Below, in pieces: positions 15,948 to 24,350 of a stretch of DNA of 64,000 nt (position 1 is its first letter; the number at the start of each line of letters is the position of its first letter). The notes under the pieces were generated by a model, which worked only from the letters and a program-made list of their open reading frames with translations, did not search any database and was not told where the DNA came from. This DNA is from Pseudobdellovibrionaceae bacterium (GTDB lineage: Bacteria; Bdellovibrionota; FAC87; UBA2466; JACKAF01). Location of the stretch: positions 62,001-126,000 of the forward strand of contig JACKAF010000002.1 in assembly GCA_020635235.1 (NCBI GenBank), given 5' to 3'. A program made the translations under genes and the position numbers.

Positions 15948-18692
15948 ATGGAACCCAAGAGCCAAGCCCTGGAGGAGTCTACTCTTTGGCACTCGCTTCC
16001 TGTGACTGAGGTAGAAGCACGCCTTCAGTCCGATCATACGGTGGGTCTTAGTTCGGAAGACGTCCGTGAACGGCAATTGCGATTGGGTGAAAACAAATTG
16101 CCAGCATCCCGTTCGGTGCCTTGGTTGCTTCGCCTTCTTTCCCAGTTCAACCAGCTGCTTATTTGGATTCTATTTTTGGCCGCGATCTTTTCTGGCTACC
16201 TCGGAGACTGGGGTGAGGCCGTTGCGATTCTTGGCATCGTTCTACTCAATGGCTTGCTGGGATTTTTTCAAGAGATAAGAGCTGAAAGATCGATCCAAGC
16301 TCTCCAGCAACTTACCGCTCCGTTGGCGCGTGTGCGGCGTGGGGGGCGCCAGTGCCTGGTGCCGGCGGCGGAACTGGTGCCGGGCGACACGGTCGAGCTT
16401 GAGGCCGGTGACAAATTACCCGCGGATTGTCGTGTGGTGTCCGCCTTTTCCGTTAGCGTCGACGAGGCCTCATTAACAGGCGAGTCGGTGACCGTATCCA
16501 AGAGCGCCGAAGAGTTGGCGCCGGCCACGCCTTTAGTCGATCGCCGCAATATGTTTTACTCCGGGACTGTGGTGACCTCGGGTAAAGCAACAGCCATCGT
16601 CGTGGCCACCGGAGTGCGCACAGAACTTGGAAAGATTGCTAACCTCCTGGAAAGCGAACCCTGGAAAGAAACCCCGCTACAGAAAAGGTTGCGTGAGTTA
16701 GGTAGGGTCCTGCTCTTCGCCTGCTTGGCCATCGTCGCGGTGATATTCGGACTTCAACTCTTGCGGGGCGGGCAGATCCTAGAGACGCTTCTCTTTTCGA
16801 TCAGTTTGGCCGTGGCCGCAGTGCCCGAGGGGCTCCCTGTTGTCGTGACTGTCACCCTTTCTATAGGGCTCCAGCGCATGGCTAAACGCAATGCAATTAT
16901 CCGCTCGCTACCCAGCGTAGAAACCCTCGGCTCTGTTAGTACCATTTGTTCTGACAAGACGGGCACGCTCACTCGGAACCAGATGACAGTTCGAGAAGTC
17001 TATGCGGGGGATGCCCGTTATTCGGTGGAGGGGACCGGCTATTGGCCGACGGGGCAGTTTTTTTTGCAAGGGGCTCATGGGAAGGCAGCCGAGAACCCCT
17101 GCGCGGATCCCCTGCTCACGAAGTTAATGCTTGCTGGCAGTCTCTGTACGAACGCGCGCCTGTACTCGGGGACTACGGATGACGCCGAACCGAGCGTTGT
17201 TGGGGATCCGACTGAGATAGCGCTGCTTGTGCTTTCCGCCAAGGCAGGGCTCCGCGCGGACGGCTATTTCAAAGAAGCGGAGATTCCATTTGATTCAAAT
17301 CGCAAAATGATGTCGGTTTTGGTACGCGATTCCGCGGAGAATCATACTGTTTACAGCAAAGGAGCCGTGGAAGCGATCCTCGGGGCTTGTGGCCAGGAGA
17401 GGCTTGGGAATGTAGAGGTCCCCTTGGACGACCGACGCGGGCTTTGGTTGCAGCGTGCCCACGAACTGTCGGCAAGGGCATTGCGGGTGCTCGCGTTGGC
17501 GTACCGCGAGGGAGGTGCCTCAGAGGGTCGAATCGAGGAAAAGGACCTAGTTTTCTTAGGACTCGTCGGAATGATGGATCCCCCGCGGAGCGAAGTGGCG
17601 GATGCCATCCAAAAATGCAAGAGCGCGGGTATCCGTCCTATCGTGATTACAGGTGACCATCCTGCGACCGCCCTGGCGGTCGCCCAAGAGCTCGGCATCG
17701 TGGGAGCGGAGGCCAACGCGACTACGGGAGCTGAACTGGATGGGCTTAACGGAGACGAACTCGACGCCAGAGTGCGAAAAACCTCCGTGTACGCGCGCGT
17801 TTCGCCGGAAAATAAACTTCAAATTGTCCGAGCTCTAAGGCAGCAAGGGGAGACGGTGGCGATGACGGGCGACGGCGTGAACGACGCGCCAGCAGTAAAA
17901 GCCGCGGATATCGGAATTAGCATGGGTTTGACAGGAACCGAGGTGACCAAGGAAGCCGCGGACATGGTTCTTGTGGATGACAACTTTGTATCGATCGTCA
18001 ACGCAGTCGAGGAGGGACGTTGCCTTTTTGAGAACCTGCAGAAGTTTGTCCACTATTTGCTAGCGTGCAACGTGAGCGAAATTCTCCTGGTTTTTGTCGC
18101 GGCGGTCTTGGGCTGGCCCCAACCGCTTTTGGCGATTCAGATTCTTTGGATCAATTTGGTCACAGATGGCCCGCCAGCGCTGGCGATGGCCTTTGAAACC
18201 CCCGCGCCCGATGTGATGGTGCGCGCCCCTCGCCCGGTAACAAGAGCCTTTTTTGATGCGCAGATTGTCCGGGACATCATTGGCCATGGGCTTCTCATCT
18301 CCGCCGCTTCGATTATTGGTTTTTGGAGCGTTCTACCTGGACCCGACGCCGGCCCTCCAGAAATCTCCAATGCCCGCGGGGTGGCGTTTTGTGTCTGCGG
18401 GTTTGCTCAATTGTTGTTCGCGTTTGCCTGTCGGAGCAACCGGTTCACCGCTCTGCAACTCGGGATTTTCTCCAATCCAGTTCTTTTTTTTGGTGTTGTG
18501 ACATCCGTTTTGCTGCAAGCATGCATTGTCCTTTTCCCTCCCGCACAAATAATTTTCTTTGCTCACGCACCTGATTTGAGTCCTTATTGGCTTCGCATTG
18601 CCTGCCTGTCCTTCTTGCCACTCTTACTCGCCGAAACATTCAAGTGGGTGTCCAATTTGAGGATAAAAAAACGGGAGTCTCGAAATGCTTAG
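15948..18692 (+). CDS. P-type ATPase, calcium-transporting type (P2)
   Basis: This 914-residue inner-membrane pump has an N-terminal cation-ATPase domain (LSSEDVRERQLRLGENKLP), the A-domain loop ASLTGES, TM4 with PEGLP (residues 293-297), the phosphorylation site DKTGTLT (Asp336), KGA in the nucleotide domain and TGDGVNDAPA in the hinge. TM5 carries ACNVSEILL and TM6 NLVTDGPPALA, matching the Asn/Glu and Asn/Asp cation ligands of SERCA-like pumps, so Ca2+ export is likely, though Na+ or Mn2+ cannot be excluded. There is no heavy-metal CPx motif. The last eight bases overlap the exchanger gene, which supports a joint role in calcium homeostasis. Confidence 0.93.
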   Translation: MEPKSQALEESTLWHSLPVTEVEARLQSDHTVGLSSEDVRERQLRLGENKLPASRSVPWLLRLLSQFNQLLIWILFLAAIFSGYLGDWGEAVAILGIVLLNGLLGFFQEIRAERSIQALQQLTAPLARVRRGGRQCLVPAAELVPGDTVELEAGDKLPADCRVVSAFSVSVDEASLTGESVTVSKSAEELAPATPLVDRRNMFYSGTVVTSGKATAIVVATGVRTELGKIANLLESEPWKETPLQKRLRELGRVLLFACLAIVAVIFGLQLLRGGQILETLLFSISLAVAAVPEGLPVVVTVTLSIGLQRMAKRNAIIRSLPSVETLGSVSTICSDKTGTLTRNQMTVREVYAGDARYSVEGTGYWPTGQFFLQGAHGKAAENPCADPLLTKLMLAGSLCTNARLYSGTTDDAEPSVVGDPTEIALLVLSAKAGLRADGYFKEAEIPFDSNRKMMSVLVRDSAENHTVYSKGAVEAILGACGQERLGNVEVPLDDRRGLWLQRAHELSARALRVLALAYREGGASEGRIEEKDLVFLGLVGMMDPPRSEVADAIQKCKSAGIRPIVITGDHPATALAVAQELGIVGAEANATTGAELDGLNGDELDARVRKTSVYARVSPENKLQIVRALRQQGETVAMTGDGVNDAPAVKAADIGISMGLTGTEVTKEAADMVLVDDNFVSIVNAVEEGRCLFENLQKFVHYLLACNVSEILLVFVAAVLGWPQPLLAIQILWINLVTDGPPALAMAFETPAPDVMVRAPRPVTRAFFDAQIVRDIIGHGLLISAASIIGFWSVLPGPDAGPPEISNARGVAFCVCGFAQLLFAFACRSNRFTALQLGIFSNPVLFFGVVTSVLLQACIVLFPPAQIIFFAHAPDLSPYWLRIACLSFLPLLLAETFKWVSNLRIKKRESRNA

Positions 18693-19671
18693 CGCGATTC
18701 TTCAGTTCGTAGCGGCGGGTGCGGTGATCTTTCTCGCGGGTGCGGCGTTGACGCGCTTCGCGGATGTCATCGCGGATCTTACTAAGATGGGACGCCTACT
18801 GGCGGGCAGTGTCCTACTGGCTTCGGCGACCTCTCTTCCCGAGCTAATAGTGGATGTTTCTGCTGCCCGTTCCGGTCTGCTGGATCTTGCGGTCGGGGAT
18901 CTCATGGGGAGCAGCCTTTGCAACCTGTTCATCCTTGCTGTTTTGGACATCGTCAGTCGGCCGCAGCTTCGCGCCTTGGGGCGAGCGTCCACATCCCATG
19001 CTTTGGCCGGCGTCGCGAGCATTTCTCTGGCGGCAGTGGCCGCGCTTAGCATACTTCTCGGGCCTCGATTGGCGCCCTTTGAAGTAGGTAGCGTAGGAGT
19101 AGGCTCGATCGCCCTGCTCATTACCTACTTGTTTGGTCTGCGTCTGGTATTCTTCGATCAACGCTTGGAACCGGCTGGGGCAAAAAGCAGTTCGCCCCCG
19201 ATGCACCTGTCCGCCGCTGTTTTCGGGTACCTCGCGACTGCCGGACTTATTCTCTTGGCGGCGCCTTACCTTGTCAGGGCCGCCGCGCAAATCGCTACAA
19301 GCGCGCACATTGGGACCACCTTTGTAGGGACGACGATGGTGGCTCTTAGTACCTCGCTGCCCGAGCTTGTGACAACACGCGCGGCGCTAAAGCGGGGAGC
19401 AAGCGATTTGGCCATTGGGAATGTACTAGGAAGCAATGCCTTTAACATGGTTATCCTCGTGGCGTTGGATTTCGTGGTGGAGGGCCCCGTGCTTAGCCGA
19501 GTTTCCAGCACGCACGCGCTGACGGCCATCTGCACAATCTTCGTTACGACGATAGCCATCATGAGCCAACTGTACCGCTTAGAGAAAAGAAAGATACTTG
19601 TCGAACCAGACGCGTACTTGGTTCTCATTCTGGTACTTGCGTCGTTGGGACTTGTATTTTGGATTGGATAA
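18685..19671 (+). CDS. Na+/Ca2+ exchanger family (CaCA) antiporter, YrbG-like
   Basis: The 328-residue membrane protein has ten or so hydrophobic segments in two homologous halves. The two alpha-repeat signatures are SATSLPELIVDVSA followed by GDLMGSSLCN in the first half, and STSLPELVTTRAA followed by GNVLGSNAFN in the second, with the ion-binding Glu in each SLPEL. Its ATG lies inside the end of the ATPase gene (18685-18692 overlap), so both calcium-type transporters are made together. Its stop lies four bases from the stop of the convergent gene, with no terminator between. Confidence 0.93.
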   Translation: MLSAILQFVAAGAVIFLAGAALTRFADVIADLTKMGRLLAGSVLLASATSLPELIVDVSAARSGLLDLAVGDLMGSSLCNLFILAVLDIVSRPQLRALGRASTSHALAGVASISLAAVAALSILLGPRLAPFEVGSVGVGSIALLITYLFGLRLVFFDQRLEPAGAKSSSPPMHLSAAVFGYLATAGLILLAAPYLVRAAAQIATSAHIGTTFVGTTMVALSTSLPELVTTRAALKRGASDLAIGNVLGSNAFNMVILVALDFVVEGPVLSRVSSTHALTAICTIFVTTIAIMSQLYRLEKRKILVEPDAYLVLILVLASLGLVFWIG

Positions 19672-19675
19672 GATG

Positions 19676-21988
19676 CTAGGCCGCTTTTTCAAGTTCGCTG
19701 ATTTCTTTTAGCAACTTCTCTTTTTCAATGGCCCACTGAGTGTGCATTTGAAGCCACAGGGCGTTGGTGATCTTGCCGCTTATCTTGTCTTCGTAGGCCT
19801 GTTGGATCTGCAGTTCGACTTCCTTGAGCCGCGTCCGAGCCTGATCGAGAGGGGAAAGATCCGAGTGCGAAGGGCTTTCTGGTGCCTTTGTCTCGTTGGA
19901 CGGAGCGTCCCAATTTGCCTGCGAAGGGCGGTTCCAAAGCGGGGCTGGCGGTTTGGGTAGACCGCTTCCTGTTTGGTTCTCCTCCTCCGGATCGGATACC
20001 GAGGCTCCCCAGAAGGCATTTTTGGAATCGGTTTCGTTCCAGCTTCCCTGCTTTTCTTCCCAATCTTTATCCTCTGAAGCTTCTGTCTCGGATTCTTGCG
20101 CGGGTCGCTGCGCGCGGCGAGCCTCGATCTGATCGAGGATATCCTGCATCGATTCCGCCGTAATATTGGGCGGGGGAATTTCTGTGTTGGTTTGTTCTAT
20201 GTCGGAATCTGAATTCGCATCCGCGTCCAGATCGTCACTTGCCGACACACCAGAGTGCGTGACGGTATTTTCGTCTTTTTCTTCCGCGCGTTCTTGCTGC
20301 ATTTTTTCGAGAAGTGTCGCCATGGCGTTGGAAGCTTCATCGGCCTCGGTGTATTCGGTAGAGGCCGAGGCTTCAGCTGCGCTCTCAGGACTCTCTTGTT
20401 TGGGGAAAGACTCACCTAGTGGAATTCCACCAAAGGCGACTTCTGGGGGACGCATGGGCCCCGATACTTGCGGTTCCGGAAACTCTTCTAGCGCTTCCTC
20501 GGACTCATGGGTGTTGTTGTCGGTCGGGATGCCTCCGTAAGACATCTGATCCGGCATCGAGTGTTCTGTCGAGGCGGGTGTACTGACCTGCCATTCGGAA
20601 GCGTCTTCTTTTGTTTCCCCGTCTGTACTTTCGTTAGCTTCAGGAGTCGCCACGGCGTGCTCACTAGACTCCGTAACCGGCTCTTCCGCATGCGCGTGAA
20701 CGATTATTTCCTTCGATTCTGTTTCAGGGGTGTCGTGAACGATGGTTTCCTTCGCTTCTGTTTCCGAATCTTCGTGAACAATGCTCTCTTTTGCTTCTGC
20801 AGAGGCGGCTAACAAAATCTTATCTTCTTCCGGCACATCCCCTTCGACAATCAGATCAGGATCGACGGAGGGCTGGGCCGCGTTGGTCGAGCTTTCGTGT
20901 GTCGGGGTGGCTGCCTCGGGCGCTTCGTCTACCCAGGTGTTTTCGAGTGGCTCGCCGACATCCGCTGATGCTTCGCTTTCGCGGGATTCTTCCGTTTCGG
21001 CAGCCTGTTCGGAGGCCTCCAGCTGAGCGAGAAGATCGGAAGAAAGCGGCTCGGGTACTTCGTCTTGTGATTCGGGGTGGCTCTCTTTATTAGCGATCTC
21101 GACCACTGTCTCCGTAACCTGTTCGGCCTCGTTCTCAGTCGGGGTTTCCACTTCCGCCATCGCTTCCAGTACCGGGCTCGGCGATTGGGGCTGGGAGGTG
21201 TGCGTCTCGCGGGCGTGCCCAGTATGGGTTTGGTTCCGATTGTTCCATACGAACGAAAGTAGGCCGCCGATCTCTTCTCCCAAAGTGCGCAATTTGCTAT
21301 GGACCGGGAACATCAGGTTGAGGCCACTCAATCCTACGAATAGGGCCATGCCCAGCGCTGCGGGCCCAAAAAACCATGAAACCGTATGCGCGAAATCTCT
21401 CAGCGGGGCGATGTCCATCGGCGTTTCCGCGAGCCGGTTGACGAGCTCGGGGATGGCAGCCGCGACACCCAGGCACGAAGCGAAGACTCCGAGGAGAAAA
21501 AGAATTCCGGGAAGCGCGCCTACAAAACGGGCGCCGCTTTCTACAGGAATGCCTCCCAGAAGATGGGTGAGGGAGCGGGTGCTGGCGCGCGCGGCGCGGA
21601 CGGCAGAACGAAAGTCTTCCTGCGTGAGAGCCCCGTGGCTGTTTTCTACCCACGGGCGGAGATTGGTGCGAAACTCCTCCCAGTCGGTTCTTTGAGTAAA
21701 TAAGTAGTCAATGAGGCGCGAAAGGAATCCCGATTTGGCGCGCAATTCGGTTTCCGCTTCTTTCAGAATGCTGTCGACCAGCTCGGCGTAGCTAGCGGCC
21801 TCCTGCGAAAGCCAGTTGGGAGCGACCTGCTGGGCACGCAACGCAAACTGCTCCTCTTTGCGAAGAGTGCGCGACGCGCTGATGCGAACATAAAGTGCAA
21901 TGAGGGAAACAAACAACATGAACGGGGCGGCGCCGATAGAGAGAGTGTGTATCGCCATTTGAATGGTGGCTTCATCAAGGCTTGGCAT
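19676..21988 (-). CDS. MotA/TolQ/ZorA-like membrane protein with long acidic tail
   Basis: The first 250 of 770 residues show the MotA/ExbB layout: TM1 at about 15-36, a cytoplasmic segment of about 110 residues, then TM2 (LPGILFLLGVFASCLGVAAAI, about 157-180) and TM3 (about 204-227). The TM2 phrase resembles ZorA and TolQ. Roughly 480 residues of Glu/Ser/Thr-rich, probably disordered sequence follow, including three 13-residue repeats containing KE(S/T/I)IVH. The chain ends with a predicted coiled coil (about 715-770). ATG at 21988 has GGAG six bases upstream, while ATG 21994 would abut it. It overlaps the OmpA-like partner gene by 14 bases. Together they look like a proton-driven stator or motor pair; the cargo is unknown. 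Confidence 0.75.
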   Translation of the reverse strand: MPSLDEATIQMAIHTLSIGAAPFMLFVSLIALYVRISASRTLRKEEQFALRAQQVAPNWLSQEAASYAELVDSILKEAETELRAKSGFLSRLIDYLFTQRTDWEEFRTNLRPWVENSHGALTQEDFRSAVRAARASTRSLTHLLGGIPVESGARFVGALPGILFLLGVFASCLGVAAAIPELVNRLAETPMDIAPLRDFAHTVSWFFGPAALGMALFVGLSGLNLMFPVHSKLRTLGEEIGGLLSFVWNNRNQTHTGHARETHTSQPQSPSPVLEAMAEVETPTENEAEQVTETVVEIANKESHPESQDEVPEPLSSDLLAQLEASEQAAETEESRESEASADVGEPLENTWVDEAPEAATPTHESSTNAAQPSVDPDLIVEGDVPEEDKILLAASAEAKESIVHEDSETEAKETIVHDTPETESKEIIVHAHAEEPVTESSEHAVATPEANESTDGETKEDASEWQVSTPASTEHSMPDQMSYGGIPTDNNTHESEEALEEFPEPQVSGPMRPPEVAFGGIPLGESFPKQESPESAAEASASTEYTEADEASNAMATLLEKMQQERAEEKDENTVTHSGVSASDDLDADANSDSDIEQTNTEIPPPNITAESMQDILDQIEARRAQRPAQESETEASEDKDWEEKQGSWNETDSKNAFWGASVSDPEEENQTGSGLPKPPAPLWNRPSQANWDAPSNETKAPESPSHSDLSPLDQARTRLKEVELQIQQAYEDKISGKITNALWLQMHTQWAIEKEKLLKEISELEKAA
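20695..20811 (-). repeat. Three tandem 39-bp repeats in the acidic tail gene
   Basis: Three in-frame copies with period 39 (the phrase CGTGAA recurs on the plus strand at 20695, 20734 and 20773) encode TESKEIIVHAHAE, TEAKETIVHDTPE and AEAKESIVHEDSE. They lie in the low-complexity tail of the MotA-like protein. Confidence 0.85.
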
Positions 21989-22922
21989 GGGCATCTCCGC
22001 TCTCTTTAAATTGAACTCTAAGCACTATCTTTTTGGGGTCCTCACAACCGTAGTGCTGACACAGGCTGGCCGCGGCGTCCTTTTTGTTTTGGAGGCTGGG
22101 CTGGGCGTCTAGATAGTTGATCCGAGAAACCTTGATCAGCTTCATCAAATCCTTCTGGTTCTTGAATTTGGTTTTCTTGCTATCAAAAATGGATCGGTAA
22201 ATGGAGCGTGAACGTTGGTAACCGAGATCCATGTCCAGCGTGTTTTCTTTCTTGTCTCCCAAGGCCACCAGCTCAATTTGCGCGATGTTTCTCTTAAAGT
22301 TGGGATGGTTAAAAATGTGATCGGCGTAGATAGTGAAAACCGAGTTGAGGTTTTTCTGCAGTCGAGGCGTCACACGAGAACTCCCTCGGGTGAAGTAGCT
22401 GCCTGCCAGGTGAACGATCACCTCGCCTTGCCTTAGCTTGATCGTTGTGTTGAAGCCCGCCTCCGCGAGCCCGCGTTCCAGTTGAGCCATCAGGTCGCGG
22501 CGGGTTCCTGCCTGCTTGCGCATTGTCGTTAGCTGGCGTTGCAATTTTGGGTTTCCGAGCAGGGTCGAAGCCACATCCATGCTGGCTACTTGCGGCTGGC
22601 GAGCGATTTCTGTCGCTGCGGCCCTTTCCACCACTTCGATTTCCGAAAGCAGGAGTCCATAGATATCCGCTTCTTCATTTACTGCCTGGTTTCCCAAAAA
22701 GGCTTTTACGGCGTCGTGCCGAGCGACCCGGTGTTTGAGACGGGTGTTTTCGCTTTTGGCTGTGCTTAGGGCGGTCTGGTAGGCCCACGTGCTTACGGCG
22801 CCGTGGATTCCACCTAGAGCGCTCCCCATTAAAAGGAGGACGGAGAGGCCCACCAGGGCGTAGGCCCACGGGACCTCGTAATCATTGGGTTTTGACCCAT
22901 CGTACCAGTCGTTTAGTGCCAA
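21975..22922 (-). CDS. OmpA/MotB-like membrane-anchored partner protein
   Basis: This 315-residue protein has one transmembrane segment (about residues 18-40, AYALVGLSVLLLMGSAL), a short coiled-coil region and a C-terminal domain from about 160 that resembles OmpA/MotB peptidoglycan-binding modules (YFTRGSSRVTPRLQKNL, then IAQIELVALGDKKENTLD and LGYQRSRSIYRSIF). The start is TTG at 22922, fixed by GGAGG at 22932-22928 with five bases spacing. The TM segment lacks the buried Asp of MotB; the acidic residues NDYE lie just before it. It precedes and overlaps the MotA/ZorA-like gene, the reverse of motAB or zorAB order. The peptidoglycan-anchor role is inferred. Confidence 0.75.
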   Translation of the reverse strand: MALNDWYDGSKPNDYEVPWAYALVGLSVLLLMGSALGGIHGAVSTWAYQTALSTAKSENTRLKHRVARHDAVKAFLGNQAVNEEADIYGLLLSEIEVVERAAATEIARQPQVASMDVASTLLGNPKLQRQLTTMRKQAGTRRDLMAQLERGLAEAGFNTTIKLRQGEVIVHLAGSYFTRGSSRVTPRLQKNLNSVFTIYADHIFNHPNFKRNIAQIELVALGDKKENTLDMDLGYQRSRSIYRSIFDSKKTKFKNQKDLMKLIKVSRINYLDAQPSLQNKKDAAASLCQHYGCEDPKKIVLRVQFKESGDAHAKP

Positions 22923-22998
22923 AGAATCCTCCGGATGTAGTATCGGCTTGCGGCAAGGCTAGCTAAAGTCGGTGGGCTGGCGTAGAGTACGCCCCGTG

Positions 22999-23814
22999 AT
23001 GCTACGCCAAAAACCCCTTGTGATGGGAATAGTCAATGTCACGCCGGATTCCTTTTCTGACGGCGGTTGCTACCTGGAGCCGGAACGCGCCATTTTGCAG
23101 GCCGCCCGCCTCGTGGGTAGCGGCGCGGACATCATCGACATAGGCGGGGAGTCCACCCGACCCGGTGCTTCGCCGGTGAGCGCCGAAGAGGAGATGGAAC
23201 GGGTTCTACCTGTCGTAGAGGGTGTTGCGCGTCGCCTCGATGTGCGGGTTTCCATCGATACTCAAAAATACGAGGTCGCCCGGGAGGCCGTTCGGCTGGG
23301 TGCGAGTCTCGTGAATGACGTCAGTGGCGGGAGTGATATTCGCATGGCCACACTCGCCGCCGAGACCGGCGTGACCGTGGTCCTCATGCACATGCTTGGG
23401 ACCCCACAAACCATGCAGCTCGATCCCACTTACCAGGACGGGGTGGTGGCGGGCGTTTACCAGGCGCTTCTTTCGCGCGTAAGAGCTTTTGAAGAGTGTG
23501 GCGTAAGTCGGGAAAATATCTGGATCGATCCGGGGATAGGTTTCGGCAAGACCGTGCCCCACAATTTGGAACTCCTGGCTCATCTCTCGCGTTTTACGGA
23601 TCTTGGTTCAAGGATCGTTATCGGGACTTCTCGCAAATCCTTTCTTGCACGTGTTTTGGAGAATCCGGATCTTCCCATCGCAAAAAGGGAGTCGGCGACG
23701 ATTGCCACCAATTTGTATGCCTACACCCGAGGGGCCTCAGTTTTTAGGGTGCACCGGGTAGCCGGATTTCGAAGGGCGCTGAAACTTTGGACTGCCTGCG
23801 AGGCCTACGAATGA
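22999..23814 (+). CDS. folP: Dihydropteroate synthase
   Basis: FolP condenses hydroxymethyl-dihydropterin pyrophosphate with p-aminobenzoate. The pterin-site signatures GIVNVTPDSFSDGG and DIGGESTRPGA appear near the N-terminus, followed by VSIDTQKYEVAREA, LVNDVSGG, the DPGIGFGKT motif and SRKSFL. ATG at 22999 gives 271 residues. A GTG at 22972 is also in frame. The final TGA overlaps the ATG of folK (ATGA at 23811-23814). The gene is divergent from the OmpA-like gene with about 75 bases between starts. Confidence 0.97.
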   Translation: MLRQKPLVMGIVNVTPDSFSDGGCYLEPERAILQAARLVGSGADIIDIGGESTRPGASPVSAEEEMERVLPVVEGVARRLDVRVSIDTQKYEVAREAVRLGASLVNDVSGGSDIRMATLAAETGVTVVLMHMLGTPQTMQLDPTYQDGVVAGVYQALLSRVRAFEECGVSRENIWIDPGIGFGKTVPHNLELLAHLSRFTDLGSRIVIGTSRKSFLARVLENPDLPIAKRESATIATNLYAYTRGASVFRVHRVAGFRRALKLWTACEAYE

Positions 23815-24350
23815 AGCAAAAAGTGCGCGTGGCGATCTCGCTAGGAAGTAATCTCGGCGATAGACTCGAGTTTCTTACGCTGGCGGCCCGTCGGCTTGCT
23901 GGCGAGTTTTTGGAACGAGCGCAAGCGAGCCGGGTCTACGAGACTGAGCCGTGGCGGGGGATGGATCACCCTCTTTATCTCAATGCGCTGATCGTTGGCG
24001 AAAGCGAATGGAAGCCCCCTGCGATCCTCAACTATCTCCAGGAAGTCGAGCGGGATTTGGGTCGGACTCCCGGTGAGCGCTATGCCCCGCGGGTTGTTGA
24101 CCTGGATTTGATTGCGTATGGCGAGCAGAGTTGGGAGTCGCCCGGCGTGTGTGTGCCGCACCCGTTTATGCACGAGCGGGATTTTGTTCTCGTTCCGATG
24201 CTGGAGCTTTGGCCTGATTGGCGTCACCCGAAACTGGGGAAAACGGTAAAGCAGTTGTGGGCGGAACTTCTTGAGACGAGTCCTCAGAAAAACGCAGCGG
24301 CAGGCCCAAGAGTTTTCGCACCGCCCCTATTAGATACAACGAACCTGTAA
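23811..24350 (+). CDS. folK: HPPK, hydroxymethyl-dihydropterin pyrophosphokinase
   Basis: FolK transfers pyrophosphate from ATP to hydroxymethyl-dihydropterin, supplying FolP. The 179 residues start RVAISLGSNLGDR and include ETEPWRGMDHPLYLNALI, the ATP/Mg motif RYAPRVVDLDLIAYG (the two Asp residues bind Mg2+) and VPHPFMHERDFVLVP, all diagnostic. The start overlaps the folP stop, so the two are coupled. Its 3' end overlaps the convergent folC gene by 185 bases, an unusually long antisense overlap. Confidence 0.97.
   Translation: MKQKVRVAISLGSNLGDRLEFLTLAARRLAGEFLERAQASRVYETEPWRGMDHPLYLNALIVGESEWKPPAILNYLQEVERDLGRTPGERYAPRVVDLDLIAYGEQSWESPGVCVPHPFMHERDFVLVPMLELWPDWRHPKLGKTVKQLWAELLETSPQKNAAAGPRVFAPPLLDTTNL

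Noticed and set aside
19676..22922. A complete Zorya anti-phage system.
   Set aside because: Only ZorA- and ZorB-like genes are present. No ZorC, helicase-nuclease ZorD or ZorE lies nearby; folP and an exchanger gene flank the pair.
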